A DNA stretch of 64,000 nucleotides from Laceyella sediminis (GTDB lineage Bacteria; Bacillota; Bacilli; Thermoactinomycetales; Thermoactinomycetaceae): positions 219,639 through 283,638 of the forward strand of contig NZ_PVTZ01000004.1 of assembly GCF_003003125.1 (NCBI RefSeq), given 5' to 3'. The notes beneath the pieces were generated by a model. It had not been told where the DNA came from. It saw only the letters and a program-made list of their open reading frames with translations, and searched no databases. A program made the translations under genes and the position numbers. How positions within the stretch are numbered: position 1 is the stretch's first letter; the number at the start of each line of letters is the position of its first letter. Of the stretch, positions 48,432 to 57,728 are shown in pieces.

Positions 48432-49250
48432 TCAGTTTGTGCGGGATTTTACATGTCCCCGCTGGCAATAACGCATCAATTCCGGTGTCAACGATTGGCT
48501 AATCAGACGATTAGCCTCCGCTTCGCCCTGCGCTTCGATCAGAGCCACCTTGCGACTCGTTTCCGCTTCAGACAGACGCTGGCGGGCCAATTGCTCTTTA
48601 TTGGCCGTCTCGCGCAATATGTATTGATGTTCAATATCAGTCTCGACAAGCTTCTGCAAACGTTGCCGCATCCGCTCATCAACGCGCAAATCAGTCAAGG
48701 CCAATCCTTCCAAACCAATTCCGTCTTTTGCTAATTCCCGTCTCACCTCGGCTTCGATCTCACGGCAGACAGCCTCTCTTTGTGTGGCAAACAGACTGAC
48801 TACCGAATGCCGAAGCGCCACTGTCTGCATGGCAGCTTGCAACCGCCCCCGCAAAATTTGCTGCCGCGCATCTTCCCAATCCTCCTGGTGCAAACGTTGC
48901 ATCAACCCGGGCAAGCGGGCGGGTTGCAAGTGATAGCTCATGAACACATCGATTTGCACCCGTTGTCCGTCCTTGCTTACCACGGATATGGCTTGTCCCT
49001 TTGCAAACGTTGCCATTTCGGTAGAAACGGGATAGGCCGTCACCGATTCCCACGGCCAATGGAGATGCAACCCATCTTCCAGCACTTGCGGCTGAACGCC
49101 ACTGAAGAAGTTGAATACCACGCCTTGGTGACCAGCGTCTACCATTGACAGGCAGCTCCCCAGCAACAAAACAATCAGTATGTAGCAAACCAACACTGCA
49201 GCAAATCCGATCCACTGCTTCTTGCGCTTTTTATGTGATTTGACTGGCAT
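48432..49250 (-). CDS. SPFH/prohibitin-like membrane protein with atypical C-terminus
   Basis: A 272-residue protein with a basic N-terminus, one membrane helix (about 15-36), and an SPFH domain starting at VDAGHQGVVFNFFSG. A charged coiled-coil-like region (RETANKEQLARQRLSEAE...EAQGEAEANRL) leads to the family-typical SQSLTPELMRY. Family members normally continue with an EKWDGKLP-type tail; here the sequence turns to CQRGHVKSRTN and stops, so about 25-35 residues seem lost or replaced. SPFH proteins organise membrane microdomains or protease complexes. The ATG at 49250 lies inside the 3' end of the upstream small gene; an in-frame TTG at 49298 is an alternative. Sequence 48196-48431 downstream holds no gene. 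Confidence 0.75.
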   Translation of the reverse strand: MPVKSHKKRKKQWIGFAAVLVCYILIVLLLGSCLSMVDAGHQGVVFNFFSGVQPQVLEDGLHLHWPWESVTAYPVSTEMATFAKGQAISVVSKDGQRVQIDVFMSYHLQPARLPGLMQRLHQEDWEDARQQILRGRLQAAMQTVALRHSVVSLFATQREAVCREIEAEVRRELAKDGIGLEGLALTDLRVDERMRQRLQKLVETDIEHQYILRETANKEQLARQRLSEAETSRKVALIEAQGEAEANRLISQSLTPELMRYCQRGHVKSRTN

Positions 49251-49401
49251 CCTTGCGTTTGGTCCCCCCTTTTTTCCGCGGAATCTTCTTTTTTTCAATC
49301 GATTCGCACTTCATCAGCAAGTAATTGCCCATCCGCTCATACCACGGATACAAACCGACCAACAATAACCCTCCTAAAAATAGGACCAGAAGTATGGCCA
49401 C
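49231..49401 (-). CDS. Small single-helix membrane protein coupled to the SPFH gene
   Basis: A 56-residue frame starting with GTG at 49401, preceded by AAGGGGAGAAC at normal spacing. Residues 2-20 are strongly hydrophobic (AILLVLFLGGLLLVGLYPW), followed by a highly basic tail (residues 31-50). It overlaps the SPFH start by 20 bases, so the two are probably translationally coupled and may act together at the membrane. It is too short to assign to a family. An alternative is that the frame is chance, but the ribosome site and composition argue for a gene. Confidence 0.55.
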   Translation of the reverse strand: MAILLVLFLGGLLLVGLYPWYERMGNYLLMKCESIEKKKIPRKKGGTKRKDASQIT

Positions 49402-49725
49402 CGTTCTCCCCTTTTCTTTAAAAATATAAAATCCTCACACCATAAAAAAAACAATAAGGACAATGCTCTTTTATTATAAGGGAAACAAGCGTCAGGTCAA
49501 ATCCCTCTATTAAAAAACTGAAAAAATTTCTGCATCCGTTTCATATTACAAAAAATGACCTAAACACCAATGAACGAGAATTTTGATAATATCTATATTT
49601 TATTTCATAAAAAGTCATTTGTTACATTTATTCCCTCGGCCAGAGTCTCCCCATTGTTGGCTTTCATACTTTATCCCTGCACGAACCACACTACCTGTAA
49701 ACGGACAGCCAAAGGAGGGTCATCA

Positions 49726-50523
49726 GTGCCGTTGATCGAAGCGAATGGAACAAGGTTGCATTATCATCTGGCGGGGCAAGGTCCCACTCTGGTTTTCATC
49801 CATCCTCCCCTCATCACCAGCGCGGTATTTCGCTATCAGATAGCTGAACTCACCACGTCCTTCCGCGTCCTGACATTTGACATTCGGGGCCACGGAGCTA
49901 GCACCCCGTCCCCCACTCCGCTAACATATCCATTGATCGTTGAGGATATCAGGCAACTGCTTAACAAACTCGGCATTGAAGAAGCTTATTTATGCGGGTA
50001 TTCCACCGGTGGAAGCATTGTGCTAGAAGCATTGCTCTCCTATCCGGATCGCTTTGCGGGAGGCATTCTAATCAGCGCCATGTCGGAAGCAAGCACACTG
50101 TATCTCAGAGCGGCGATTGGAGCGGCGACCCACTTATGCACACCCATCTGTTTCCGATCCTTGGCCACCATCTTGTCCTGGAGCAATGCCGATACGCCAT
50201 TGACATTTGCCAATCTCCACCGCGCCGCGCGCCAAGGCGATCCAGAAAACATCCAGCAATATTTCACATTTAGCCAACGGTACAATTGCACCAAGCGACT
50301 GATAGAAATTAAGCACCCGATATTACTTCTTTATGGAAGCAAAGATCGTAGATTTCACAAATGCACCAAGCTGCTTCAAGCCCGGCTTCCTCAAGTGACT
50401 ACCCAAGAAATCAAGGGCAAACGCCACCAACTTCCCACCAAAGCGTGGCGGCAATGCAACCAGCTCATCACCGACTGGCTCACGGCAATCACCACAAATA
50501 CAGCCCCCGCCACCACGGTCTGA
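49726..50523 (+). CDS. Alpha/beta hydrolase
   Basis: A 265-residue alpha/beta-hydrolase-fold protein. The oxyanion region FIHPPLITSAVF (about 24-35), DIRGHGAS (about 54-61), nucleophile elbow GYSTGG (Ser near 93), the acid region LLYGSKDRRF and the catalytic-His region KGKRHQLP near the C-terminus are all present. The start is GTG at 49726 behind AAAGGAGGG; a longer frame to 49570 has no ribosome site. The elbow GYSTGG matches ester or lactone hydrolases rather than GHSMG-type editing thioesterases. Substrate unknown. The 324 bases between the SPFH unit and this gene hold divergent 5' regions only. Confidence 0.8.
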   Translation: MPLIEANGTRLHYHLAGQGPTLVFIHPPLITSAVFRYQIAELTTSFRVLTFDIRGHGASTPSPTPLTYPLIVEDIRQLLNKLGIEEAYLCGYSTGGSIVLEALLSYPDRFAGGILISAMSEASTLYLRAAIGAATHLCTPICFRSLATILSWSNADTPLTFANLHRAARQGDPENIQQYFTFSQRYNCTKRLIEIKHPILLLYGSKDRRFHKCTKLLQARLPQVTTQEIKGKRHQLPTKAWRQCNQLITDWLTAITTNTAPATTV

Positions 50524-50656
50524 TGAGTCACTCTCATGTCAGCCTTCTTTCGAACATGTGGGCAAGGGGATGACGGGTTCCTTCTTCCAGCACCGCATGT
50601 TTTTCCTGGTTTCGAACGATACTATCATCGGATGATGTTTTTAAGGAGGCGTTGTG

Positions 50657-50935
50657 ATGATCTTATCGCTTGAAGAGATGAACATCCTGTCTGAGCGTTT
50701 GGAAAAAGAAGAAGCCCGGTTGCACGAAGCCAATATGCGCGAACCAGGCCGCAAAGAAGCGGAGCACAGCTTGAATTTGATCAGTAGCTTGCAACGCAAG
50801 TTGCGTGATGTGGATGCCGACCTGACCGAACAGGAACGAGCCTACATCATTGACTTGTTGCGAGAAGAAGTGTCCCATATACACGGGTCAGGAACCGGTG
50901 TTTATCACTCCATCATCAATAAAATGGAACTCTGA
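50657..50935 (+). CDS. Small helical protein, unknown
   Basis: A 92-residue, charged, all-helical protein (EEMNILSERLEKEEARLHEA, then a second helix around SLQRKLRDVDADLTEQERAY). There is no membrane segment. The ATG at 50657 follows AAGGAGG by 7 bases. A coiled-coil or helix-hairpin fold is likely. No family recognised; it stands alone between the hydrolase and the phosphatase genes. Confidence 0.65.
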   Translation: MILSLEEMNILSERLEKEEARLHEANMREPGRKEAEHSLNLISSLQRKLRDVDADLTEQERAYIIDLLREEVSHIHGSGTGVYHSIINKMEL

Positions 50936-51192
50936 GCTTGGTGCGAGCTTTTTTCAATTCAAACGGAAAGCCCATATCCTTTCGCACAAACATATCCCCC
51001 TCCAAAGTGAATGCGGGTCATCAAAATGGCGATGCCCGTGCGCCAATCGATTGTGGTGCACAGGCATCCGGTTTTGGGTCACTTGAACCGCAGCCTCGTC
51101 GCAGCGTGTTCATGCCTCTCTGTATGAACCCCTTAGCCAAAAGCTTTGTGTTCGGGGCCGTCCATGAACAGATGAAGTACCAAACGTAAAAT

Positions 51193-51783
51193 TTAAGTTC
51201 TCACATGGTCATCACAGTTGAGGAAATGCACAAACCGGCCCCGTTCATTGTATTCAATCAAATGAATCCCCGCCTCACTGGTGTGAAAATAGTAGTCGTG
51301 GTGAACTGGCAAACCTAAAAAACTTTCCAATATCCGCGAAATCATACCTTCATGGGAGACAATCGCAATACGACGATAAGGTTTACTATAATGCTTAATA
51401 TATGAAAACACATGCTCAGCTCGCGCACGAAATTCAATGCCTGATTCTCCTGTCTCACCCAATTTCACATGCGGGGGGAGGTTCCTGGGAACCGGTGTGT
51501 CCGCCTGCAAACGGCCAGCAAGCTTTCCGTTGTTATACTCTTCCAATTCCGGCAGATAGTTAATTGGACAACCAATCGTCCTGGCCAAAATGGATGCCGT
51601 TTCACTCGCTCTTTTTAATGTGCTCCCCCAAATATATTCGGGCGGAAACGCTTCCTTCACCCGCTCGGCCATCTTGTGCGCCTGTTCCACACCTGCCGGG
51701 GTCAACGGAAAGTCGCCCCTGCCCTCGTGCACCTCCAATGCATCCGCTTCGGATTGTCCATGCCGGATCAACAAAATTTGCAT
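51193..51783 (-). CDS. Histidine phosphatase (phosphoglycerate mutase-like) family protein
   Basis: A 196-residue histidine phosphatase. The catalytic RHG is in LLIRHGQSEAD (His near 8), the second conserved Arg/Glu region is in STLKRASETASIL, and the second catalytic His is in IAIVSHEGMISRIL (about 141-154). Family members cleave phosphate from small metabolites via a phospho-His intermediate. The GKLAGRL segment in place of the usual GxWEGLT-type loop makes the substrate unclear. The ATG at 51783 follows AAGGAGGAAGAAGCA. Confidence 0.85.
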   Translation of the reverse strand: MQILLIRHGQSEADALEVHEGRGDFPLTPAGVEQAHKMAERVKEAFPPEYIWGSTLKRASETASILARTIGCPINYLPELEEYNNGKLAGRLQADTPVPRNLPPHVKLGETGESGIEFRARAEHVFSYIKHYSKPYRRIAIVSHEGMISRILESFLGLPVHHDYYFHTSEAGIHLIEYNERGRFVHFLNCDDHVRT

Positions 51784-52251
51784 TGCTTCTTCCTCCTTCT
51801 AAAGCAGGCACTGTCGCCACGTAACCGGTTTCGTTCCGGCAGTTTGTAGCTCATGCTCTGTTGTCGGTTTCCCTTTGATGTGAATATCCTTTCATCGTTC
51901 CCGCGCCTGAAGAAGTTACGGCCTTAAGCAAGATGGACTAAGGTGAAACTTATGTCACACCATCGGGTCGGTTCACTTGTCTTCCATGTGATTCACCACG
52001 GGTTGTCGTGTTTTTAGAACACTACCTCAGTTCATTATAATGAGAACAATCCCGCGCCATGTCTTTTGACTTCTTTTTCTCAAATACAGTCACACTCCCC
52101 CCGATCGTTCCACACCTTTTGACTAAGATTGGGTCTGATGAAAAATCAGCTTGATTCACCGGACATTCCCAGATCGCCTTTCCAGTGTCATTTTACACTA
52201 ACATAACCAGTTTAAACTACTTTCTCCCAGGCTCCTCTATCAAATGCATTA
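51784..52251. other. Intergenic, no gene seen
   Basis: About 470 bases between the phosphatase 5' end and the sspH terminator contain no frame with a ribosome site and no obvious structured RNA. It must contain the phosphatase promoter. Confidence 0.55.
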
Positions 52252-52280
52252 AAAAGAGAGCAGAACCTCGCTGCTCTCCA
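52252..52280 (-). terminator. Terminator of sspH
   Basis: GGAGAGCAG and CTGCTCTC form a stem followed by TTTTTAAT on the minus strand, about 60 bases past the sspH stop. Confidence 0.85.
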
Positions 52281-52339
52281 AGTTTGCTTCTCTCACCCTA
52301 AGCCATTTACAACGCTTTAAGGGTGCTTTGCCTCTTTTG

Positions 52340-52525
52340 TTATGCTCTTTGCTCATCCAAATCGTGTACAGGGAGAATCTTCACTTCTTGCGGATTGGAT
52401 TCACTATGGACGCGCACCTTTTCTGCACTTTCATCCACCATCTCAATCCATACCGGCTCGCCACGGTAGGTCACGGCAATTTTCTCCGGCGACTGCAAAA
52501 TCTCCTTTGCCCGATCGATTTGCAT
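52340..52525 (-). CDS. sspH: Small acid-soluble spore protein, H type
   Basis: A 61-residue protein matching the SspH family: IDRAKEILQSPEKIAV near the start, GEPVWIEMVDESAEKVRV in the middle, and NPQEVKILPVHDLDE at the end. H-type SASPs are minor components of the dormant spore core made under forespore control. The ATG at 52525 follows GGGAGGTGACGTG. It is a single gene with its own terminator and confirms a spore former. Confidence 0.9.
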   Translation of the reverse strand: MQIDRAKEILQSPEKIAVTYRGEPVWIEMVDESAEKVRVHSESNPQEVKILPVHDLDEQRA

Positions 52526-52738
52526 CACGTCACCTCCCTAAAAGAGAATCAATCTCAGATCATTTGTTTGCTCAGCAAAACAATCATCGCTAACTTCGCT
52601 CTTAGGTTGTGTCAAAGATGGAGAGTTATGCACAAATGAAACCGGCCGAGACGATGGTTCAAAACAAATCGCTCTGAGTGGAAAGACCCTACACCTTTCT
52701 TTATTAAATAAAAAAATTCATTTTTTCGAAAAAATCAG

Positions 52739-52798
52739 TTGTACTATAACAGTTACTGTGTTAGTATAGGAAACGAAAAGAAAAACTGTTATATAACA
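52739..52798 (+). promoter_or_regulatory. aceBA promoter with repeated TAACAGT half-sites
   Basis: TTGTAC (52739-52744) and TAGTAT (52762-52767) are 17 bases apart. Within and after them lie TATAACAGTT (52745-52754) and its exact complement AACTGTTATA (52784-52793). A second near-palindrome is TAACAGT-T-ACTGTGTTA, and a perfect 12-base palindrome TGTTATATAACA lies at 52787-52798. The arrangement looks like paired operators for a dimeric regulator of the glyoxylate genes. Confidence 0.55.
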
Positions 52799-52824
52799 TA
52801 ATGGCACCCAGGAGGGGATCCGGT

Positions 52825-54414
52825 TTGTTGCGAAAAGTATCATGCCCGGAAAGAGTTGAGATCATAGGCCCAGTCACTGATTCCTATGCCGAAGTGCTCA
52901 CCTTCTCAGCCTTACAATTCATCGCTGATCTTACACGACGCTTCCGCGATCAACGCGATCGCCTGTTGCATAACAGAAAAGAACGGTCGGTAAAACTAAA
53001 GACTGAACTGCCCGATTTTCTGGATGAGACAAGAGCCATTCGGGAAGGAAACTGGTCCATCGCCCCCTTGCCCCAGGATTTGCTTGACCGGCGGGTGGAG
53101 ATCACCGGTCCTGCTGGCGACCGCAAAATGGTAATCAATGCTCTCAACTCCGGAGCCCAGGGTTTCATGGCCGATTTTGAAGATGCCAACTCACCCACTT
53201 GGCACAACACCGTGCAAGGGCAAATTAACTTGCGTGACGCAATTCGAGGGACACTCACCTACATGAGTCCCCAAGGAAAATGGTATAAAGTAAACCCTGA
53301 TCCTGCTGTGCTTCATGTACGGCCACGCGGATGGCATCTGGATGAAAAGCACGTCCTTGTTGACGGAAAACCGGTTCCGGCCAGCCTGTTTGATTTCGGA
53401 CTTTATTTCTACCACAATGCAAAGGCCTTGGTGGCCAAAGGATCAGGCCCTTATTTTTACCTCCCAAAAATGGAAAGCCATTTGGAAGCACGTTTGTGGA
53501 ATGACGTATTTGTTTATGCCCAACAAGTGAAAGGGATTGAACAAGGCACCATCAAAGCGACCGTGTTAATCGAAACGATCTTGGCCGCGTTTGAAATGGA
53601 TGAAATATTGTACGAATTAAGAGAACATTCAGCCGGATTAAACTGCGGCCGCTGGGATTATATCTTCAGTTACATGAAACACTTGCAGAACCATCGTGCC
53701 ATTCTGTTGCCTGACCGCTCGCTGGTCACGATGACAACCCCCTTCATGAAAGCTTATACCCAATTGGCAATCCAAACATGCCACAAACGCAATGCCCCTT
53801 GCATTGGCGGAATGGCCGCTCACATTCCGAGCAGGAAAAACCCCGAGGCGACTCAACGGGCATTTGAATTAGTGCGCGCCGATAAAGAGAGGGAAGCCCA
53901 AGCCGGACATGATGGCACATGGGTAGCTCATCCCGGCCTCGTCCAACTGGCCCGGGAAGTGTTTGATCACTGGATGCCAGAACCCAATCAAATCAGCCGA
54001 AAGCAAGAAGAAGTGACCATCACGCAAGCCGACTTGTTGCGGGTGCCCACCGGCCCGATTACCGAAGACGGACTGCGAACCAACATCCGTGTCGGCATCC
54101 ACTATATCGCCGCTTGGTTAAGCGGTTCAGGGGCTGTGGCTATCGACAACCTGATGGAAGATGCAGCCACCGCCGAAATTTCTCGTGCGCAGGTTTGGCA
54201 ATGGTTACGCCATCCGGACGCCTCACTGGAGGATGGGCGACCGATCACCAAAGAGTTATATCAGCAATTGTTGCAAGAAGAAGCGACCCGTCTGCGTGAA
54301 CAGCTGGGATCTTCCCATCGTTTAGACATGGCGATCCCCCTGTTTTCCGAATTGGTGTTGAGTGATGAATTCACAGAGTTTCTGACATTACCCGGCTATG
54401 CGTTATTAGATTAA
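52825..54414 (+). CDS. aceB: Malate synthase A
   Basis: A 529-residue malate synthase, the usual size of the A isoform. Family markers are FMADFEDANSPTW (about 121-133), the AceB signature KMESHLEARLWNDVF, LLPDRSLVTMTTPFM and KNPEATQRAFELVRADKEREA. It condenses glyoxylate with acetyl-CoA to malate and CoA. The start is TTG at 52825, 7-9 bases after GGAGGGG; the earlier ATG at 52801 lies before that ribosome site. It is the first gene of the glyoxylate bypass operon, 18 bases before aceA, and enables growth on acetate or fatty acids. Confidence 0.95.
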   Translation: MLRKVSCPERVEIIGPVTDSYAEVLTFSALQFIADLTRRFRDQRDRLLHNRKERSVKLKTELPDFLDETRAIREGNWSIAPLPQDLLDRRVEITGPAGDRKMVINALNSGAQGFMADFEDANSPTWHNTVQGQINLRDAIRGTLTYMSPQGKWYKVNPDPAVLHVRPRGWHLDEKHVLVDGKPVPASLFDFGLYFYHNAKALVAKGSGPYFYLPKMESHLEARLWNDVFVYAQQVKGIEQGTIKATVLIETILAAFEMDEILYELREHSAGLNCGRWDYIFSYMKHLQNHRAILLPDRSLVTMTTPFMKAYTQLAIQTCHKRNAPCIGGMAAHIPSRKNPEATQRAFELVRADKEREAQAGHDGTWVAHPGLVQLAREVFDHWMPEPNQISRKQEEVTITQADLLRVPTGPITEDGLRTNIRVGIHYIAAWLSGSGAVAIDNLMEDAATAEISRAQVWQWLRHPDASLEDGRPITKELYQQLLQEEATRLREQLGSSHRLDMAIPLFSELVLSDEFTEFLTLPGYALLD

Positions 54415-54432
54415 CACGATCAGAGAGGATGA

Positions 54433-55719
54433 ATGATGATGAACCATCAACAGGAAATTGCCACTTTGGAAAAAGATTGGTCCACCAACCCCCGGTGGAA
54501 GGGAATCAAACGCCCATACTCCGCCGCGGATGTACTGAAACTTCGCGGTTCTCTCACCATCGAATACACGCTTGCGTCACGCGGTTCCCGCAAACTGTGG
54601 GAAATGCTTCATACGGAGCCCCATATCAAAGCATTAGGGGCACTCACTGGCAACCAAGCAATGCAACAAGTGAAAGCTGGATTGAAAGCAATCTATTTGA
54701 GCGGTTGGCAAGTGGCCGCCGACGCCAACCTAGCTGGACAAATGTACCCCGACCAAAGCTTGTACCCCGCTAACAGCGTGCCCCAAGTGGTCAAACGGAT
54801 TAACCAGGCACTGCAACGCGCCGATCAGATCGAATGGGCCGAAGAAAAAACCCAGCGGGATTGGTTTGCGCCTATAGTCGCCGATGCGGAAGCGGGTTTC
54901 GGAGGGCCGCTGAATGTATTTGAATTGATGAAAGCAATGATTGAAGCAGGGGCCTCCGGCGTACATTTTGAAGACCAATTAGCCTCAGAGAAAAAATGCG
55001 GCCATCTGGGCGGCAAAGTACTCATTCCCACTTCGCATGCGATCCGCAATCTCATCTCAGCTCGCCTCGCCGCAGATGTGATGGGCGTGCCTACCATCCT
55101 GATCGCCCGCACCGATGCCAACGCCGCAGAGCTGTTGACCAGTGACATTGATCCCACTGACCATCCCTTTCTCACGGGTGATCGAACCCCCGAGGGATTC
55201 TTCCGGATTCGCCCTGGACTGGATACAGCGATTGCCCGCGGATTGGCCTACGCACCTTACGCCGATCTTATCTGGTGTGAGACATCAGAACCCGATCTCG
55301 AGGAAGCGCGCCGTTTCGCCGAAGCAATCCACGCCAAATTTCCCGGAAAATTGCTGGCGTACAATTGCTCCCCCTCTTTCAACTGGAAAAAGAAGCTGGA
55401 TGACAAGACCATCGCCAAGTTCCAAGATGAGCTCGGAAACATGGGCTACAAATTCCAATTCATCACCTTGGCGGGCTTCCACTCTCTCAATTACAGCATG
55501 TTCCAACTGGCCAATGAATACGCCTCTCACGGCATGACGGCATATTCCAAACTGCAACAGGCCGAATTTGCCCTTGAAGCGGAAGGATACACCGCCACGC
55601 GCCATCAACGTGAAGTGGGAACAGGCTACTTTGATCAAGTCTCCCTCATCATCACCGGTGGCACCTCATCCACCACGGCGTTGAAAAATTCTACCGAACA
55701 TCAACAGTTCATGTCCTAA
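54433..55719 (+). CDS. aceA: Isocitrate lyase
   Basis: A 428-residue isocitrate lyase. The active-site loop [13 protein letters not shown] (catalytic Cys near 193), [19 protein letters not shown] (Mg/substrate site), [19 protein letters not shown] and [13 protein letters not shown] are intact. It splits isocitrate into succinate and glyoxylate, feeding malate synthase. ATGs at 54433, 54436 and 54439 are in frame; the second is best spaced from AGAGAGG. It ends at a bidirectional terminator. Confidence 0.96.
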   Translation: MMMNHQQEIATLEKDWSTNPRWKGIKRPYSAADVLKLRGSLTIEYTLASRGSRKLWEMLHTEPHIKALGALTGNQAMQQVKAGLKAIYLSGWQVAADANLAGQMYPDQSLYPANSVPQVVKRINQALQRADQIEWAEEKTQRDWFAPIVADAEAGFGGPLNVFELMKAMIEAGASGVHFEDQLASEKKCGHLGGKVLIPTSHAIRNLISARLAADVMGVPTILIARTDANAAELLTSDIDPTDHPFLTGDRTPEGFFRIRPGLDTAIARGLAYAPYADLIWCETSEPDLEEARRFAEAIHAKFPGKLLAYNCSPSFNWKKKLDDKTIAKFQDELGNMGYKFQFITLAGFHSLNYSMFQLANEYASHGMTAYSKLQQAEFALEAEGYTATRHQREVGTGYFDQVSLIITGGTSSTTALKNSTEHQQFMS

Positions 55720-55733
55720 TGGTCACATAAATC

Positions 55734-55766
55734 AAGCACCCTTTCGGCATAGCCGGATGGGTGCTT
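55734..55766. terminator. Bidirectional terminator between aceA and the LD-carboxypeptidase gene
   Basis: AAGCACCC and GGGTGCTT form an 8-base outer stem around a partly paired 17-base interior. It serves two convergent genes. Confidence 0.75.
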
Positions 55767-55783
55767 CTCCATTTTTCTTTTGA

Positions 55784-56719
55784 TCAGTTGGCCTGGACAC
55801 ATCCTTCCAACAGCATCAACGTCCCTTCGCCAGCATCCAAGTAGGCTTGAATGCCGATGGGCAATGCCAGGTTCGGCTCGGTGTGTCCAGCTTGAAAGCC
55901 AAAATAAGCGGGAACACCTAGTGGCCGGACAATCTCCTCCAACACTTCGCGCAAAGTTAAGCTTCGCTCCGGATTCTCCGCGTTGCAATCATGAAAGTCG
56001 GTGAACAAAATGCCAGCGGCTTGTTCCAACTTTCCAGCCAAACGCAATTGCGTCAACATGCGGTCAATGCGATAGGGCTCTTCTCCCACCTCTTCAATGA
56101 ACAAAATCTTGCCAGTAGTGTCCAGCTCATAAGGGGTTCCCATTGAAGCCGCCAAAAGGCAAAGATTTCCCCCGACCAGCCTACCTGTCGCCCTTCCTGG
56201 CGTGATCGTAAAACAGAGCGTCCGCCCGGTGTCTGGATATTCCCCCAGCGGTTGAGGATCGGAAAGTTGGCGAAACAAAACCGCCCAAGCCATCTCCTCT
56301 TCCTCTGAGACATGTTCCAACTCTCCTACCATAGGCCCGTGGAAAGTGATCAGTCCTGCCTTTTTCCAAAGCGCCAAGTGCAGGGACGTAATATCACTGT
56401 AACCCACAAAAATTTTCGGATTCTTCCTGATCATGGCATAATCGATCCGGTCAAGGAGGCGCTGTGAGCCATAGCCACCCCTGATGCACATGATCGCCCT
56501 CACTTCCGGATCAGCAAACATCTCATTCACATCCCGCGCCCGCACTTCATCTGTTCCCGAAAAATAGCCATGCTGTTCCTGCACGGAGGCTCCTACTTTT
56601 ACCCGATAACCAAATCTGCGCAATGTTTGTAATGCACGTTCCCGTCTCTCTTCAGGAACCGGGCTGGCAGGAGCGATGACCCCGATCAGATCACCCGGTT
56701 TTAATGCTGGTGGTTTCAT
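55784..56719 (-). CDS. LD-carboxypeptidase / MccF-like protein, peptidase family S66
   Basis: A 311-residue S66 peptidase. The N-terminal LKPGDLIGVIAPASP, the nucleophile region AIMCIRGGYGSQRLLDRIDY (Ser near 111), FVGYSDITSLHLAL, and the C-terminal catalytic Glu/His regions (LFIEEVGEEPYRIDRML; GFQAGHTEPNLALPIG) are clear. Members cleave L,D-peptide bonds in cell-wall tetrapeptides; the MccF subgroup inactivates peptidyl-adenylate toxins. Which role applies cannot be told from sequence. The ATG at 56719 follows AGGGAGGAAAGCA; an upstream in-frame start would add six residues without a ribosome site. Confidence 0.88.
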   Translation of the reverse strand: MKPPALKPGDLIGVIAPASPVPEERRERALQTLRRFGYRVKVGASVQEQHGYFSGTDEVRARDVNEMFADPEVRAIMCIRGGYGSQRLLDRIDYAMIRKNPKIFVGYSDITSLHLALWKKAGLITFHGPMVGELEHVSEEEEMAWAVLFRQLSDPQPLGEYPDTGRTLCFTITPGRATGRLVGGNLCLLAASMGTPYELDTTGKILFIEEVGEEPYRIDRMLTQLRLAGKLEQAAGILFTDFHDCNAENPERSLTLREVLEEIVRPLGVPAYFGFQAGHTEPNLALPIGIQAYLDAGEGTLMLLEGCVQAN

Positions 56720-57407
56720 TGCTTTCCTCCCTATCATTGTCTGGCATAGGACAGCTTAAAACGGCTTCAATCATTCATAATGCACTCTACACAGCAATGT
56801 ATTCTTGCCACAAGTACACATTCCTTCCGTGTCGGCTGTGGAGCCCCTTTCCAGCAGTCTCCCACAGAACACAGACTAATAGATCAGCTAAGGCTACCTG
56901 CAATCTAAACTATCATTGATTTGTGATTTTCCTATGATTGAATGAGTTGCCAAGAAAGGGTTACGATAGGTGTACGCCAATACCATTTCATTGTAAAGGG
57001 ATGGAGTGCACCAATTCACCGGTTCCTCCATTTCCTTTCCCTTTTTCCCCTCAACCATCCTCATCCCCCATCCAGCTTCCAGCCAGTTCCCCTGAAAACA
57101 CACCTTTCCCTGCATATTATCATAGGACAATCCATGCCCCACCCCATCCATGTCCCGGAATGATTCTGGCGTTTTGGGACTCTCCTGCCAGCCGATGGCC
57201 GGCTTTTTTTACCGCGATTATAAACCGAATATTAAAGCTATTTTAGAGCGGATCTTCGACTTGAAGAACTTATACAAACACAAATATGGATCTATACCCT
57301 GTTTTTACTAGAGTTTCTTATAAACAAGGCAGGGACACAAGCAATTTCACTCAATGATCCATATGCTATTCCATATCAACTGATCACACCACAAAGGGGG
57401 TTTCTTC
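56720..57407. other. Intergenic with no convincing gene
   Basis: The 690 bases contain only frames with odd Pro/His/Ser-rich or Trp-rich translations and no ribosome sites. A plus-strand terminator at 57188-57210 is the only clear element, suggesting an untranslated or very short transcript from the left. Confidence 0.5.
57188..57210 (+). terminator. Orphan plus-strand terminator
   Basis: GCCAGCC and GGCCGGC pair (one mismatch) around GAT and are followed by seven T. No plus-strand gene lies upstream within 650 bases. Confidence 0.65.
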
Positions 57408-57602
57408 ATGTCTCGCAGAAGGTCCGCTAAATGCCGTGCTATCAGAAACTTAAGACGTGCCATTAGAGAGTTAAACCGCTCTATTGACGCAATCAGAGAT
57501 GAACGCTTTGAAACGGCAGAAAACCGCATCGCAGACGCACTTGTGTTTCAAGGTCGCGCTCTCCGGCAGATCAATCGCGCCGAGAGATTCGACTACTGCT
57601 AA
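57408..57602 (+). CDS. Small basic helical protein, unknown
   Basis: A 64-residue protein rich in Arg (about a quarter of residues) with heptad-like patterning (RNLRRAIRELNRSIDAIRDE) and a C-terminal Asp-Tyr-Cys. The ATG follows AAAGGGGG by 8 bases. There is no membrane segment. The charge pattern and size would fit a spore or nucleic-acid-associated protein, but no family is recognised. A terminator at 57680 follows it. Confidence 0.65.
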   Translation: MSRRRSAKCRAIRNLRRAIRELNRSIDAIRDERFETAENRIADALVFQGRALRQINRAERFDYC

Positions 57603-57679
57603 TCGGTTTTTGCCTGCCTAATGGCAAAGTAATTCCGCCGATGACGCATGAATCGGCGCTCTTTGTCGAGCGCAAAAAC

Positions 57680-57708
57680 AAAGAACCCCGGGAGTAACGG
57701 GGTTCTTT
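57680..57708. terminator. Bidirectional terminator between the small basic protein and MFS genes
   Basis: AAAGAACCCCG and CGGGGTTCTTT form a perfect 11-base stem with a 7-base loop, with convergent genes on both sides. Confidence 0.85.
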
Positions 57709-57728
57709 GTCCGCTTTTTCACGATATC

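Noticed and set aside
49726..50523. Alpha/beta hydrolase as the missing NRPS thioesterase
   Set aside because: The elbow is GYSTGG, not a GxSxG context typical of type II thioesterases. The gene lies on the other strand, beyond two unrelated genes and a terminator. It cannot be excluded but is not supported.
55784..56719. S66 peptidase as self-immunity to the NRPS product (MccF analogy)
   Set aside because: It lies 9 kb from the NRPS with its own context, and S66 enzymes usually act in cell-wall recycling.
56894..57151. Minus-strand 85-codon frame upstream of the S66 peptidase gene
   Set aside because: No Shine-Dalgarno sequence, and the Trp/Gly/Cys-rich translation does not look like a protein.
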